64,000 nt of DNA from Bradyrhizobium sp. ARR65 (GTDB lineage: Bacteria; Pseudomonadota; Alphaproteobacteria; Rhizobiales; Xanthobacteraceae): NCBI RefSeq assembly GCF_000472385.1, contig NZ_AWZU01000003.1, positions 227,556 through 291,555 of the forward strand. The letters run 5' to 3'. The translations under genes and the position numbers were made by a program. A model generated the notes under the pieces. The model searched no databases. It was not told the origin of the DNA and saw only the letters and a program-made list of their open reading frames with translations. Position 1 is the first letter of the stretch; every line of letters starts with the position of its first letter. Shown one piece after another: positions 38,154-47,577 of the stretch.

Positions 38154-39119
38154 ATGAAAGAGCGCCAGCTCGCGCATCACGCGGCGTTGGTCGAAGCCGC
38201 GATCGCATCAGGCCATGCGGCCAAATCTGCCGTGGTGGCATCATGGTGCCGTTCGTCCCGATTTCATCGGCTCGATCCCGCCGGCAGCCGGCCACCGCTG
38301 AGACTGACCGGAGCCGAACTCGGTCGGGCGCGGGAGAGAGCCGCCCCGCTATTGCAAGCAGCCCGGCCGATCATGGATCGGCTCTACCAGGCGGTCGGCG
38401 CGGCGGGGTGCTGCGTTCTGCTCGCGGCCCAGGATGGTGTGCCTGTCGAGCGCCGCGGCTCTCCGGCCGACGACGCCACTTTCGACTCCTGGGGCCTGTG
38501 GACCGGCGCGATCTGGAGCGAGGAGCATGAAGGCACCAACGGCATCGGCACCTGCCTGGTCGAAAGGCGGCCGCTGACGATCGATCGCGACCAGCATTTC
38601 TTCACCCGCAACACACTACTGAGCTGCACGGCCGCGCCGATCTACGATCAGGACGCGAAGCTCGCCGGCGTGCTCGACGTCTCCTCCTGCCGCGCCGACC
38701 GCACCGAGGCGTTCGCCGATCTGATCACGCTTGCCGTTGGAGAAGCGGCCCGCCGTATTGAATCTGATATGTTCAGAGCGGCCTTCCCGAAGGCGCGAAT
38801 TGTTCTGGTGCCGGCGCTCGACGGCCATGGCGGAGGACTGCTTGCGGTCGACGCCGACGATCTCGTGATTGGCGCCACGCGCTCGGCGCGCGCGGCGTTG
38901 GGTGTTGCGCCCGACCGCGCATTTCAGCCGATCCCGGCGGCCGATCTCCTGGGGGGCGCAGGCGCGGCGCTTGAGCAGTTCAGCGATGGCGAGCGCGGTG
39001 TGCTGCAACGCGCGTTGCTGCGCGCTGGCGGCAATGTCTCTGCCGCTGCCAAGGCGCTCGGCGTCAGCCGCGCGACGCTCCACCGCAAGCTGAAGCGGTT
39101 CGGCCTCAAGCCGGATTGA
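38154..39119 (+). CDS. AcoR-like GAF/Fis-type regulator without AAA+ domain
   Basis: A 321-residue regulator with a start at MKERQLAHHAAL (GGAGGAG lies upstream; a longer reading from 38040 is less likely). The N-terminal part (ASWCRSSRFHRLDP) and GAF domain (about 60-200, with GLWTGAIWSEEHEGTNGIGTCLVE in its core and TAAPIYDQDAKLAGVLDVSS) match the sensory region of AcoR-type sigma-54 activators. The C-terminus is a Fis-type helix-turn-helix (VLQRALLRAGGNVSAAAKALGVSRATLHRKL). The AAA+ ATPase with its GAFTGA loop, present in full AcoR, is missing, so it cannot act as a sigma-54 activator in the usual way. It precedes an aldehyde dehydrogenase. Confidence 0.88.
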   Translation: MKERQLAHHAALVEAAIASGHAAKSAVVASWCRSSRFHRLDPAGSRPPLRLTGAELGRARERAAPLLQAARPIMDRLYQAVGAAGCCVLLAAQDGVPVERRGSPADDATFDSWGLWTGAIWSEEHEGTNGIGTCLVERRPLTIDRDQHFFTRNTLLSCTAAPIYDQDAKLAGVLDVSSCRADRTEAFADLITLAVGEAARRIESDMFRAAFPKARIVLVPALDGHGGGLLAVDADDLVIGATRSARAALGVAPDRAFQPIPAADLLGGAGAALEQFSDGERGVLQRALLRAGGNVSAAAKALGVSRATLHRKLKRFGLKPD

Positions 39120-39143
39120 GCGGCCTCACGCTCTCCTGACATG

Positions 39144-39233
39144 CCCCGAGAAAACGGGGTATCCAGTAGCCTGTGCTTTCTCCTTCCATCCTGACGTCTC
39201 TGGAATGCTGGATCGCCCGCCGTTGCGGGCGAT
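39144..39233. repeat. palindromic intergenic repeat downstream of the regulator gene
   Basis: Two hairpins lie here: CCCCG-AGAAAA-CGGGG (39144-39159) and ATCGCCCGC-CGTT-GCGGGCGAT (39212-39233, nine perfect pairs). The intervening bases have the feel of a dispersed element (GTATCCAG ... TGCTGGATCGCCCG). It separates the regulator gene from the aldehyde dehydrogenase promoter. Confidence 0.6.
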
Positions 39234-39293
39234 GACAGCGGAAGATTTGGCCGTCTTACAGGACCGCACCTCGGATGGGTGAGCGCGCGCAAA

Positions 39294-39317
39294 AACTGTC
39301 GCAGATCTGCGACAGTT
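39294..39317. promoter_or_regulatory. perfect palindrome upstream of the aldehyde dehydrogenase gene
   Basis: CTGTCGCAGATCTGCGACAG (39296-39315) is a perfect palindrome that extends by AA/TT to 24 bases. It lies 111 bases before the aldehyde dehydrogenase ATG, the range typical for an upstream activator site, and contains a TGTCGC/GCGACA dyad. A second, shorter GTCGC-AAG-GCGAC dyad follows nearer the gene at about 39380-39393. The adjacent Fis-type regulator is the natural candidate to bind it. Confidence 0.75.
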
Positions 39318-39427
39318 CCAGCCCGTCAGCCGCCGCACCCGGGCTGACAGTTACGCCCTCCCGCGAGATCGTTCGCCACGTCGCAAGGCGACAAACGATG
39401 CAACAAAACAGCGGGAGTAGACACGCC

Positions 39428-40945
39428 ATGAACAAGCCGGAATTTCTGACGACGACCAAGGCGCCCTTCGCTGAGCGCTACGATAATTTCATCGGCGGCA
39501 AATGGGTCGCGCCGCACTCGGGCAAATATTTCGACAACATCTCGCCGGTGACCGGCCAGGTCGTCTGCAAGATCGCGCGCTCGGATGCGCAGGACGTCGA
39601 AGCCGCGCTCAATGCGGCCCATGCTGCGAAGGACGCCTGGGGCAAGACCAGCGTCGTCGAGCGCGCCATCATTCTCAACCGCATCGCCGATCGTATGGAA
39701 GCCAATCTCGAGCGCCTTGCCGTGGCGGAGACCTGGGATAACGGCAAGCCGATCCGCGAGACCCGCGCCGCCGACCTGCCGCTGGCCATCGACCACTTCC
39801 GCTACTTTGCCGGCGTGGTGCGCGGGCAGGAGGGCACTCTGGCCGAGATCGATCAGGACACTGTGGCCTATCACTTCCACGAGCCGCTGGGTGTGGTCGG
39901 CCAGATCATCCCCTGGAACTTCCCGCTGCTGATGGCGTGCTGGAAACTCGCGCCGGCGCTCGCGGCCGGCAATTGCGTCGTGCTCAAGCCCGCCGAACAG
40001 ACGCCGGCATCGATCATGGTCTGGATCGAGCTCGTTGCCGATCTCTTGCCGCCCGGCGTCGTCAATATCGTCAACGGCTTTGGCCTGGAAGCCGGCAAAC
40101 CGCTCGCCTCAAGTCCGCGGATCGCCAAGATCGCGTTCACCGGCGAGACCACGACGGGGCGGCTGATCATGCAGTATGCCAGCCAGAACCTGATCCCGGT
40201 GACGCTCGAGCTCGGCGGCAAATCGCCCAACATCTTCTTCAAGGATGTCGCCGCCGAGAACGACGACTTCTTCGACAAGGCGATCGAAGGCTTTGTGATG
40301 TTCGCGCTCAACCAGGGCGAGGTCTGCACCTGCCCAAGCCGGGCGCTGGTGCACGAAGATATCTTCGACAAGTTCATGGAGCAGGCGCTCGGCCGTGTCG
40401 CGGCGATCAAGCAGGACGATCCGCGCAACCCCGCGACCATGATCGGGGCGCAGGCCTCCAATGAGCAGCTCGAGAAGATCCTCTCCTACATCGATATCGG
40501 TCAGCAGGAGGGGGCGAAGCTGCTGGCCGGCGGCAAGCGCGCGCAGCTCGGCGGCGATCTCGCGGGCGGCTTCTATGTCCAGCCCACGGTATTTCAGGGC
40601 AACAACCGGATGCGCATCTTCCAGGAGGAGATTTTTGGACCGGTGGTCTCGGTCACGACGTTCAAGACCGACGAGGAGGCGCTTTCGATCGCCAACGATA
40701 CGCTCTACGGCCTGGGCGCCGGCGTCTGGAGCCGCGATGCCAATCGCTGCTACCGGTTCGGTCGCGCGATCCAGGCGGGGCGAGTGTGGACGAACTGCTA
40801 CCACGCCTATCCGGCGCATGCCGCCTTCGGCGGCTACAAGCAGTCGGGCATCGGACGCGAGACGCACAAGATGATGCTCGATCATTATCAGCAGACCAAG
40901 AACCTCCTGGTCAGCTACAGCGCGAAGAAGCTGGGCTTCTTCTAA
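39428..40945 (+). CDS. aldehyde dehydrogenase (AcoD/ExaC-like)
   Basis: A 505-residue NAD(P)-dependent aldehyde dehydrogenase of the acetaldehyde dehydrogenase II type. The start [29 protein letters not shown] (in parts: [20 protein letters not shown]) is typical. Motifs are [21 protein letters not shown], the general base Glu261 in LELGGKSP and the catalytic Cys300 in [11 protein letters not shown]. The C-terminal [30 protein letters not shown] (in parts) is diagnostic for AcoD/ExaC relatives that oxidise acetaldehyde from ethanol or acetoin. A strong terminator follows. Regulation by the upstream GAF/Fis protein is likely. Confidence 0.93.
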   Translation: MNKPEFLTTTKAPFAERYDNFIGGKWVAPHSGKYFDNISPVTGQVVCKIARSDAQDVEAALNAAHAAKDAWGKTSVVERAIILNRIADRMEANLERLAVAETWDNGKPIRETRAADLPLAIDHFRYFAGVVRGQEGTLAEIDQDTVAYHFHEPLGVVGQIIPWNFPLLMACWKLAPALAAGNCVVLKPAEQTPASIMVWIELVADLLPPGVVNIVNGFGLEAGKPLASSPRIAKIAFTGETTTGRLIMQYASQNLIPVTLELGGKSPNIFFKDVAAENDDFFDKAIEGFVMFALNQGEVCTCPSRALVHEDIFDKFMEQALGRVAAIKQDDPRNPATMIGAQASNEQLEKILSYIDIGQQEGAKLLAGGKRAQLGGDLAGGFYVQPTVFQGNNRMRIFQEEIFGPVVSVTTFKTDEEALSIANDTLYGLGAGVWSRDANRCYRFGRAIQAGRVWTNCYHAYPAHAAFGGYKQSGIGRETHKMMLDHYQQTKNLLVSYSAKKLGFF

Positions 40946-40998
40946 GGCCATTCTTCGTTCCCCGGAGTTTTCTCCCAGACTTTCTCCCGAACTTGGGT

Positions 40999-41038
40999 CC
41001 GGCGGTGCGGCGCGAGAGCGCGGTACCGCCGGTTTTTT
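40999..41038 (+). terminator. Rho-independent terminator after the aldehyde dehydrogenase gene
   Basis: CCGGCGGT (40999-41006) pairs with ACCGCCGG (41025-41032) with an additional inner GCGC-GAGA-GCGC stem, followed by six T residues (41033-41038). It ends transcription before the pyruvate dehydrogenase cluster. Confidence 0.9.
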
Positions 41039-41171
41039 CTCTTTGTTGACTATACGCTCCAAGTCGCGCGGCAGCGGCTCGCCTGAGAGGCGGGGCGAGC
41101 AAGCGTGTCACGGCTTTGCGATCTGCCTCGTTCCTGAGCAATTGAATATCGCAAGCGGGCGGGAGTCTTTT

Positions 41172-41216
41172 CAAAACTTTCACCTGCGCTGCACTGCGGC
41201 ATAGCAAAACTTTTGC
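41172..41216. promoter_or_regulatory. repeated CAAAACTTT motif upstream of pdhA
   Basis: CAAAACTTT occurs at 41172-41180 and 41205-41213, 33 bases apart or about three helical turns. The second copy is part of the dyad GCAAAAC-TTTTGC (41204-41216). The pair lies 80-130 bases before the pdhA ATG and is a candidate regulator site; the regulator is unknown. Confidence 0.4.
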
Positions 41217-41297
41217 CGCGGCACGGCAATCCTTCCACCCCGGTTTGAGTTGGGTTAGAGAGGGCGCATCCATTCTCCCCCTGAAGCCGGAATCGCC

Positions 41298-42320
41298 ATG
41301 GCCGCACCCAAGAAAAGCGCTGCAAAAGAACTGAACGCGGAAAAAGGAGAGGGCGCGGTCGCGGAGTTCACAAAAGAACAGGAACTGAGGGCCCTGCGGG
41401 ACATGCTCCTGATCCGGCGCTTTGAGGAAAAGGCCGGCCAGCTCTACGGCATGGGTGCGATCGGTGGGTTCTGCCACCTCTACATCGGCCAGGAAGCCGT
41501 CGTGGTCGGCATGCAGATGGCCCTGAAGCTGGGCGATGAGGTCATCACCGGATACCGGGACCATGGACACATGCTCGCCTGCGGCATGGACCCCAAGGGC
41601 GTCATGGCCGAGCTGACGGGGCGTCGTGGCGGCTATTCCAAGGGCAAGGGCGGGTCCATGCACATGTTCAGCATGGAGAAGAACTTCTTCGGCGGCCATG
41701 GCATCGTCGGTGCCCAGGTGTCACTCGGCACCGGGCTCGCTTTTGCGAATCGCTATCGTGGTAACGACTTCGTCAGCATCACCTATTTCGGTGACGGCGC
41801 GGCCAACCAAGGCCAGGTCTACGAAAGCTTCAACATGGCGGAGCTTTGGAAGCTGCCGGTCGTCTATGTCATCGAGAACAATCGTTACGCTATGGGCACC
41901 TCGGTGACGCGGGCCTCCGCGCAATCCGATTTCTCCAAGCGCGGCGCCTCCTTCAATATCCCCGGCGAGCAGGTGGACGGCATGGACGTCCGCGCGGTCA
42001 AGGCCGCCGGCGACAAGGCGATCGCCTGGTGCCGCGCCGGCAAGGGGCCCTACATCCTGGAGATGCAGACCTACCGTTATCGTGGCCACTCGATGTCCGA
42101 TCCCGCCAAATACCGAACGCGCGAGGAGGTCGAGAAAGTTCGCCACGAGCATGATCCGATCGAGCAGGTCCGCAACCGCCTGTTGGCGGCGAAGGTCAGC
42201 GAAGACGAGCTGAAGGCGATCGACGCCGAGGTTCGCGAGATCGTCAACGCAGCGGCCGACTTCGCCCAGCACGATCCCGAGCCCGATGCATCCGAGCTTT
42301 ACACCGACGTCTATCGCTGA
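41298..42320 (+). CDS. pdhA: pyruvate dehydrogenase E1 alpha subunit
   Basis: Together with PdhB it decarboxylates pyruvate with thiamine diphosphate and acetylates the lipoyl group of E2. The 340-residue subunit has a charged N-terminal extension, [18 protein letters not shown], the [17 protein letters not shown] region and the TPP-binding motif [20 protein letters not shown] ... ENN. The phosphorylation-loop-like [15 protein letters not shown] is present. It is the first gene of the pdh cluster, with a dedicated upstream region. Confidence 0.96.
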   Translation: MAAPKKSAAKELNAEKGEGAVAEFTKEQELRALRDMLLIRRFEEKAGQLYGMGAIGGFCHLYIGQEAVVVGMQMALKLGDEVITGYRDHGHMLACGMDPKGVMAELTGRRGGYSKGKGGSMHMFSMEKNFFGGHGIVGAQVSLGTGLAFANRYRGNDFVSITYFGDGAANQGQVYESFNMAELWKLPVVYVIENNRYAMGTSVTRASAQSDFSKRGASFNIPGEQVDGMDVRAVKAAGDKAIAWCRAGKGPYILEMQTYRYRGHSMSDPAKYRTREEVEKVRHEHDPIEQVRNRLLAAKVSEDELKAIDAEVREIVNAAADFAQHDPEPDASELYTDVYR

Positions 42321-42352
42321 TTAAGCGCACGCGAAGCCCATCCGGAGTTACC

Positions 42353-43750
42353 ATGCCCATTCAAGTGCTGATGCCTGCGCTGTCGCCCACCATGGAGAAG
42401 GGCAATCTCGCCAAATGGCTGAAAAAGGAAGGCGAACCGATCAAGTCCGGCGACGTCATCGCCGAGATCGAGACCGACAAAGCGACGATGGAAGTCGAGG
42501 CGACCGATGAGGGCACGCTCGGCAAGATCCTGATCCCGGAGGGCACTGCCGACGTCGCGGTCAACACGCCGATCGCCACCATCCTCGCCGACGGCGAAAG
42601 CGCCGCGGACCTCGCCAAGGCGGCGCCACCCGCAAAGCAGCAGAAGGCCGCCGAATCTGCGCCGCCTGCTGAAGCCAAGAAGGAGGCGCCGGTCTCGCCC
42701 GCGCCTGCAGTTCCGGCGGCACCTCAGGCTGTTGCCGTCCCTGAGCCGGAAGTGCCTGAAGGCACCGAAATGGTCACGATGACCATCCGTGAGGCGCTGC
42801 GCGATGCCATGGCCGAAGAGATGCGACGTGATCCTGACGTATTCATCATGGGCGAAGAGGTCGCGGAATATCAGGGCGCCTACAAGGTGACGCAGGGGCT
42901 GCTGCAGGAGTTCGGCGCGCGGCGCGTGATCGACACGCCGATCACCGAGCACGGTTTCGCGGGCGTCGGCATTGGCGCGGCGATGGCGGGCCTCAAGCCA
43001 ATCGTCGAGTTCATGACCTTCAACTTCGCCATGCAGGCGATGGATCAGCTCATCAACTCGGCCGCCAAGACGCTCTATATGTCCGGCGGACAGATGGGCT
43101 GCTCGATCGTGTTCCGCGGGCCGAACGGCGCCGCTGCGCGCGTCGCCGCCCAGCATAGCCAGGATTATTCCGCCTGGTATTCGCAGATTCCGGGCCTGAA
43201 GGTGATCGCGCCGTTCTCGGCCGCCGATTACAAGGGTCTTTTGAAAGCCGCGATCCGCGATCCCAATCCGGTCGTGTTTCTTGAGAACGAGGTGCTCTAC
43301 GGCCATTCCGGCGAGGTGCCGAAGCTCGACGACTATGTCGTTCCGATCGGCAAGGCGCGCGTGGCGCGACAGGGCAGCCACGTCACCATCATTTCCTGGT
43401 CGATGGGCATGAGCTATGCGCTGAAGGCGGCCGAGGAACTCGCCAAGGAAGGTATCGAGGCCGAAGTGGTGGATGTGCGCACGCTGCGCCCATTGGACAC
43501 CGAGACCATCGTCGAGTCCGTGAAGAAGACCGGGCGGGCGGTCACGGTGGAAGAGGGCTGGCAGCAGAACGGCGTTGGCGCCGAGATCGCCGCGCGCATC
43601 ATGGAGCACGCTTTCGACTATCTGGATGCGCCGGTGCTGCGCGTCTCCGGCAAGGACGTGCCGATGCCCTATGCGGCGAACCTGGAAAAGCTCGCGCTGC
43701 CCTCGGCCGCCGAGGTGGTTCAGGCGGCCAAAGCCGTCTGTTATCGGTGA
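42353..43750 (+). CDS. pdhB: pyruvate dehydrogenase E1 beta subunit with N-terminal lipoyl domain
   Basis: A 465-residue E1 beta subunit. Residues 1-80 are a complete lipoyl domain with the modified Lys43 in [13 protein letters not shown], followed by an Ala/Pro/Lys-rich linker and the transketolase-like body from about residue 140 ([51 protein letters not shown]). The lipoyl domain is nearly identical over its core to that of PdhC in this cluster, an arrangement known from Alphaproteobacteria. It follows pdhA by 32 bases and its stop overlaps a GTG of the next frame. Confidence 0.96.
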   Translation: MPIQVLMPALSPTMEKGNLAKWLKKEGEPIKSGDVIAEIETDKATMEVEATDEGTLGKILIPEGTADVAVNTPIATILADGESAADLAKAAPPAKQQKAAESAPPAEAKKEAPVSPAPAVPAAPQAVAVPEPEVPEGTEMVTMTIREALRDAMAEEMRRDPDVFIMGEEVAEYQGAYKVTQGLLQEFGARRVIDTPITEHGFAGVGIGAAMAGLKPIVEFMTFNFAMQAMDQLINSAAKTLYMSGGQMGCSIVFRGPNGAAARVAAQHSQDYSAWYSQIPGLKVIAPFSAADYKGLLKAAIRDPNPVVFLENEVLYGHSGEVPKLDDYVVPIGKARVARQGSHVTIISWSMGMSYALKAAEELAKEGIEAEVVDVRTLRPLDTETIVESVKKTGRAVTVEEGWQQNGVGAEIAARIMEHAFDYLDAPVLRVSGKDVPMPYAANLEKLALPSAAEVVQAAKAVCYR

Positions 43751-43758
43751 GCCGCACC

Positions 43759-44064
43759 ATGGCCGGCCCCAAGGAGCAGCCCCTACCTCCAGACGTTATC
43801 GGTCGTGAGGACGCGACCGAGGTGTTGCGCGCCTTCGTGCTCGACGGCGGCCTCTCCATCGCGTTCACCCGCGCTTTCGAAGAGCCGGACATGTGGGGCC
43901 TCCTGCTTGTCGATATCGCCCGCCACGCAGCGCGCGCCTATGCGCGCGAGAGCGAGTATAGCGAGGAGGAAGCGCTGGGCCGTATCCTCGACATGTTCGA
44001 GGCTGAGCTCGAACGTCCCACGGATGTCGGCACGACCACACCTCGCTCGTCAAAGGGGCACTGA
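43759..44064 (+). CDS. DUF5076 domain protein
   Basis: A 101-residue acidic helical protein (MAGPKEQPLPPDVIGREDAT, LRAFVLDGGLSIAFTRAFEEPDMWGLLL in parts). From memory it fits DUF5076, found beside pdhB in Bradyrhizobium relatives. A GTG at 43747 overlapping the pdhB stop (GTGA) is an alternative, coupled start. The protein has no metal-binding or catalytic motif and no membrane helix. Its fixed place inside the pdh transcript suggests a role linked to the complex, but none is established. Confidence 0.8.
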   Translation: MAGPKEQPLPPDVIGREDATEVLRAFVLDGGLSIAFTRAFEEPDMWGLLLVDIARHAARAYARESEYSEEEALGRILDMFEAELERPTDVGTTTPRSSKGH

Positions 44065-44066
44065 CG

Positions 44067-44519
44067 GTGGCAATCGAACAATATCATTACGACTTCATGG
44101 CCGAGGCGATTCGTGAGGCCGAGATCGGCATCTCCGAGGGCGGCTTGCCGATCGGCGCGGTGTTGACGCGCGACAACAAGATCATCGCCCGCGGCCATAA
44201 TCGGCGTATGCAGGAGAAGAACGTCATCCTGCACGGCGAGATGTCGTGCCTGCGCGATGCCGGACTGATCTCATTCCACGACACGGTGATGTATACGACG
44301 CTGTCGCCGTGCTCGATGTGTGCGGGTGCGATCGGGCTGTTCAAGCTGAAGCTTCTGGTGATCGGAGAGTCCGTGACCTTTCCTGGCGCCAAGGACATCC
44401 TGACTCAGTTCGGCATTCCCTTCATCGATCTTGCCGACGATCGCTCGGTCAACATGATGAAGTCTTGGCGCGCCAATCCCGCGAACGAGCGCATCTGGCA
44501 AGGCGATATCGGCAATTGA
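44067..44519 (+). CDS. nucleoside/cytosine deaminase-like protein
   Basis: A 150-residue zinc-dependent deaminase of the CDA fold. The ligands are in HGEMSCLRDAG (His and catalytic Glu) and PCSMCAGAI (two Cys). The sequence ISEGGLPIGAVLTRDNKIIARGHNRRMQ (in parts) is closer to yeast-type cytosine deaminases than to tRNA-specific TadA, since the C-terminal tRNA-binding helix of TadA is not apparent. It begins at GTG two bases after the preceding stop, so it is co-transcribed with the pdh genes. Substrate not proven. Confidence 0.87.
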   Translation: MAIEQYHYDFMAEAIREAEIGISEGGLPIGAVLTRDNKIIARGHNRRMQEKNVILHGEMSCLRDAGLISFHDTVMYTTLSPCSMCAGAIGLFKLKLLVIGESVTFPGAKDILTQFGIPFIDLADDRSVNMMKSWRANPANERIWQGDIGN

Positions 44520-44618
44520 GCGCTCTACGTTCCTGGTCGGGCGCCGCAATGCCCAAACGATTCCGGTTGGCTTCCACGAGGGAAGGCAACGTCAAAAAGT
44601 TAGCTGTTTGAGGTCAGC

Positions 44619-45983
44619 ATGCCCATCAACATCCTGATGCCCGCGCTGTCGCCGACGATGGAGAAGGGCAACCTTGCCAGGTGGCTCAAAAAAGAGGGCG
44701 ACAAGGTCAAATCGGGTGACGTGATTGCCGAGATCGAAACCGACAAGGCCACCATGGAGGTCGAGGCGGTCGATGAGGGCACCATCGCAAAGATCCTGGT
44801 GCCGGAAGGTACGCAGGACGTGCCCGTCAACGACGTCATCGCGGTGCTCGCCGGTGACGGCGAGGACGTGAAGGCGGCCGGTGCCGCCGCCGCCAAGGCA
44901 CCGCCAAAACCGGCCGCCGAGGCGCCGGCACCGAAGCCGGCTGCCGCCGCCGCGCCCGCAGCGCCGCCAACGGCGCCTGCAACAGCGCCCGCGCCGGTCC
45001 CCGCCGCGGCGCCGGCGCCGCAGGCCACGGCGCCCGTCGCGCAGGGCAATGGACAGGGCCGCATCTTCTCCTCGCCTTTGGCGCGGCGGCTGGCCAAGGA
45101 GGCCGGCATCGATCTGTCCCGCATCCTCGGCACCGGCCCGCATGGCCGCATCATCGCCCATGACGTCGAACAGGCGAAAACTGGCAAAGGCCTGAAAGCC
45201 CCCGCGGCTGCTCCCGCCGCGGGACCCGCGATCGCGCCGTCGATGTCGGACAAGCAGATTCTCGGGCTGTTCGAGCCGGGCTCCTATGAAATCGTGCCGC
45301 ACGACAACATGCGGCGCACGATCGCGCAGCGCCTGACGGCGTCGGTGCAGACCGTGCCGCATTTCTATCTGACGATCGACTGCGACATCGGCCGGCTGCT
45401 CGATGCGCGCGAGCAGATCAATGCCGCGGCGCCGAAGGACAAGGAGAAGAAGCCGCTCTACAAGCTCTCGGTCAACGATTTCGTCATCAAGGCGATGGCG
45501 ATCGCGTTGCAGCGGATACCCGACTGCAATGTGAGCTGGACCGAAGGCGGCATGGTCAAGCACAAGCATTCCGACGTCGGCGTGGCGGTGGCCATGCCCG
45601 GCGGGTTGATCACGCCGATCATTCGCAAAGCCGAGACGAAGCCGCTCTCCGTCATCTCCAACGAGATGAAGGATTTTGCCGCGCGTGCCCGCGCCAGAAA
45701 GCTCAAGCCCGAGGAATATCAGGGCGGCACGACGGCGGTCTCCAATCTCGGCATGTACGGCATCAACCACTTCACCGCTGTGATCAATCCGCCGCATGCG
45801 ACCATCCTTGCGGTCGGTACCAGCGAGCAGCGCCCGGTCGTGCGCGACGGCAAGATCGAAATCGCCAGTCTCATGAGCGTAACGTTGTCCTGCGACCACC
45901 GCGCCATCGACGGCGCGTTGGGGGCCGAACTGATCGGCGCCTTCAAGCAGCTCATCGAAAACCCCGTGATGATGATGGTGTAA
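44619..45983 (+). CDS. pdhC: dihydrolipoamide acetyltransferase (PDH E2)
   Basis: The 454-residue core enzyme transfers acetyl from lipoyl to CoA. It has one lipoyl domain (Lys43 in [11 protein letters not shown]), a long Ala/Pro linker, a peripheral-subunit-binding domain (about 147-185, [20 protein letters not shown] ... [13 protein letters not shown]), a second linker, and the catalytic domain ending with the active-site [15 protein letters not shown]. The start and lipoyl domain match those of PdhB in this cluster. Confidence 0.97.
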   Translation: MPINILMPALSPTMEKGNLARWLKKEGDKVKSGDVIAEIETDKATMEVEAVDEGTIAKILVPEGTQDVPVNDVIAVLAGDGEDVKAAGAAAAKAPPKPAAEAPAPKPAAAAAPAAPPTAPATAPAPVPAAAPAPQATAPVAQGNGQGRIFSSPLARRLAKEAGIDLSRILGTGPHGRIIAHDVEQAKTGKGLKAPAAAPAAGPAIAPSMSDKQILGLFEPGSYEIVPHDNMRRTIAQRLTASVQTVPHFYLTIDCDIGRLLDAREQINAAAPKDKEKKPLYKLSVNDFVIKAMAIALQRIPDCNVSWTEGGMVKHKHSDVGVAVAMPGGLITPIIRKAETKPLSVISNEMKDFAARARARKLKPEEYQGGTTAVSNLGMYGINHFTAVINPPHATILAVGTSEQRPVVRDGKIEIASLMSVTLSCDHRAIDGALGAELIGAFKQLIENPVMMMV

Positions 45984-46048
45984 GAAACGCCAAAGTTCGC
46001 CGATCTCTCATCGGAGAGAGCAGGGAAGGAAATCGAGAGTAGCTTGCA

Positions 46049-47470
46049 ATGGCCGACACATCCTTCGACATCATCATCATCGGCTCCGGACCCGGCGGCT
46101 ATGTCACCGCGATCCGCGCCGCGCAGCTCGGCTTCAAGACCGCGATTGTGGAGAAATCCTATCTCGGCGGCATCTGCCTGAACTGGGGCTGCATTCCGAC
46201 CAAGGCGCTTTTGCGCTCGGCGGAAATCTTCCACTACATGCAGCACGCGAAGAATTACGGGCTGTATGCGGAGAAAGTCGGCTACGACACCAAAGCCGTG
46301 GTACAGCGCTCGCGCGCGGTCTCGAAGCAGCTCAACGACGGTGTCGGCTTCCTGATGAAGAAGAACAAGGTCGCCGTGATCTGGGGCGAGGCGGTGGTCG
46401 ACGCGCCCGGCAAAATTACGGTGAAGAAATCCGCCGTTGAAGCGCCGAAGGGCACGCTGGGTGAGGGCGCCTATCAGGCCAAGCACATCATTGTCGCGAC
46501 CGGCGCGCGCCCGCGTGTGCTGCCCGGGCTTGAGCCGGACAAGAAGCTGGTCTGGACCTACTTTGAGGCGATGGTGCCGGAGCGGATTCCGAAATCGCTG
46601 CTGGTTGTCGGTTCCGGGGCCATCGGCATCGAATTCGCGTCCTTCTTCCACACCATGGGCAGCGACGTCACCGTTGTCGAAGTGTTGCCGCAGATCCTGC
46701 CGGTCGAGGATGCGGAAATCGCAGGACACGCGCGCAAGCGTTTCGAGAAGCAGGGCATCAAGATCATCACCGGTGCCAAGGTGGCGAAGCTGGAGAAGAA
46801 GGCCGACAGCGTCGTCGCCAGCATCGACGACGGCAAGGGCAAGCTTCAGACGGTGGAGTTCGAGCGGGTGATTTCCGCGGTCGGCGTGGTCGGAAACATC
46901 GAAAATCTCGGGCTCGAAAAGCTTGGAGTCAAGACCGATCGCGGCACCATCGTCATCGACGGGCATTGCAGGACCAACGTGCCCGGCATCTACGCAATCG
47001 GCGATGTCGCGGGTCCGCCGATGCTCGCGCACAAGGCCGAACATGAGGGGGTGATCTGCGTCGAGGCGATCAAGGGCCTCAATCCGCATCCGATGGACAA
47101 GCTTCTCATCCCCGGCTGCACCTATTGCAACCCGCAAATCGCCTCGGTCGGTCTCACCGAGGCCAAGGCGAAAGAAGGCGGCCGCGAAATTCGCGTCGGT
47201 CGTTTCCCCTTCATCGGCAATGGCAAGGCGATTGCGCTCGGCGAGGACCAGGGGCTGGTGAAGGTGATCTTCGACAAGAAGACCGGCCAGCTTCTGGGCG
47301 CGCATATGATCGGCGCCGAAGTCACCGAGCTGATCCAGGGCTATGTCGTCGCCATGAACCTGGAGACGACCGAAGAAGAGCTGATGCACACCGTGTTCCC
47401 GCACCCGACGCTATCGGAAATGATGAAGGAGGCGGTGCTCGACGCGTATGGACGCGTGCTGAATATCTGA
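46049..47470 (+). CDS. lpd: dihydrolipoamide dehydrogenase (PDH E3)
   Basis: The 473-residue flavoprotein reoxidises dihydrolipoamide with NAD+. It has the FAD-binding DIIIIGSGPGGYVTAIRAAQ start, the redox-active Cys43 and Cys48 in GGICLNWGCIPTKALL, the NAD-binding LLVVGSGAIGIEFASFF, and the dimerisation-domain His in FPHPTLSEMMKEA. It is the last gene of the pdh cluster, 65 bases after pdhC. A second lpd for the 2-oxoglutarate complex is expected elsewhere. Confidence 0.97.
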   Translation: MADTSFDIIIIGSGPGGYVTAIRAAQLGFKTAIVEKSYLGGICLNWGCIPTKALLRSAEIFHYMQHAKNYGLYAEKVGYDTKAVVQRSRAVSKQLNDGVGFLMKKNKVAVIWGEAVVDAPGKITVKKSAVEAPKGTLGEGAYQAKHIIVATGARPRVLPGLEPDKKLVWTYFEAMVPERIPKSLLVVGSGAIGIEFASFFHTMGSDVTVVEVLPQILPVEDAEIAGHARKRFEKQGIKIITGAKVAKLEKKADSVVASIDDGKGKLQTVEFERVISAVGVVGNIENLGLEKLGVKTDRGTIVIDGHCRTNVPGIYAIGDVAGPPMLAHKAEHEGVICVEAIKGLNPHPMDKLLIPGCTYCNPQIASVGLTEAKAKEGGREIRVGRFPFIGNGKAIALGEDQGLVKVIFDKKTGQLLGAHMIGAEVTELIQGYVVAMNLETTEEELMHTVFPHPTLSEMMKEAVLDAYGRVLNI

Positions 47471-47471
47471 G

Positions 47472-47557
47472 GTCATTGCGAGCGAAGCGAAGCAATCCAG
47501 CAATCTATCCGTGGAAACAGTCTGGATTGCTTCGTCGCCTACGCTCCTCGCAATGAC
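47472..47557. repeat. dispersed palindromic repeat, family B
   Basis: An 86-base element bounded by GTCATTGCGAG (47472-47482) and its inverse CTCGCAATGAC (47547-47557). Inside, CGAAGCGAAGCAATCCAG pairs with CTGGATTGCTTCG. This is a well-known type of interspersed repeat in Bradyrhizobium and relatives. It fills the gap between lpd and the threonine-synthase gene. Confidence 0.85.
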
Positions 47558-47577
47558 GGACAACCAGTTGCCATTGC

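Noticed and set aside
45719..47404. A 561-codon minus-strand frame over pdhC and lpd
   Set aside because: Antisense shadow of lpd; lpd has all cofactor and redox motifs.
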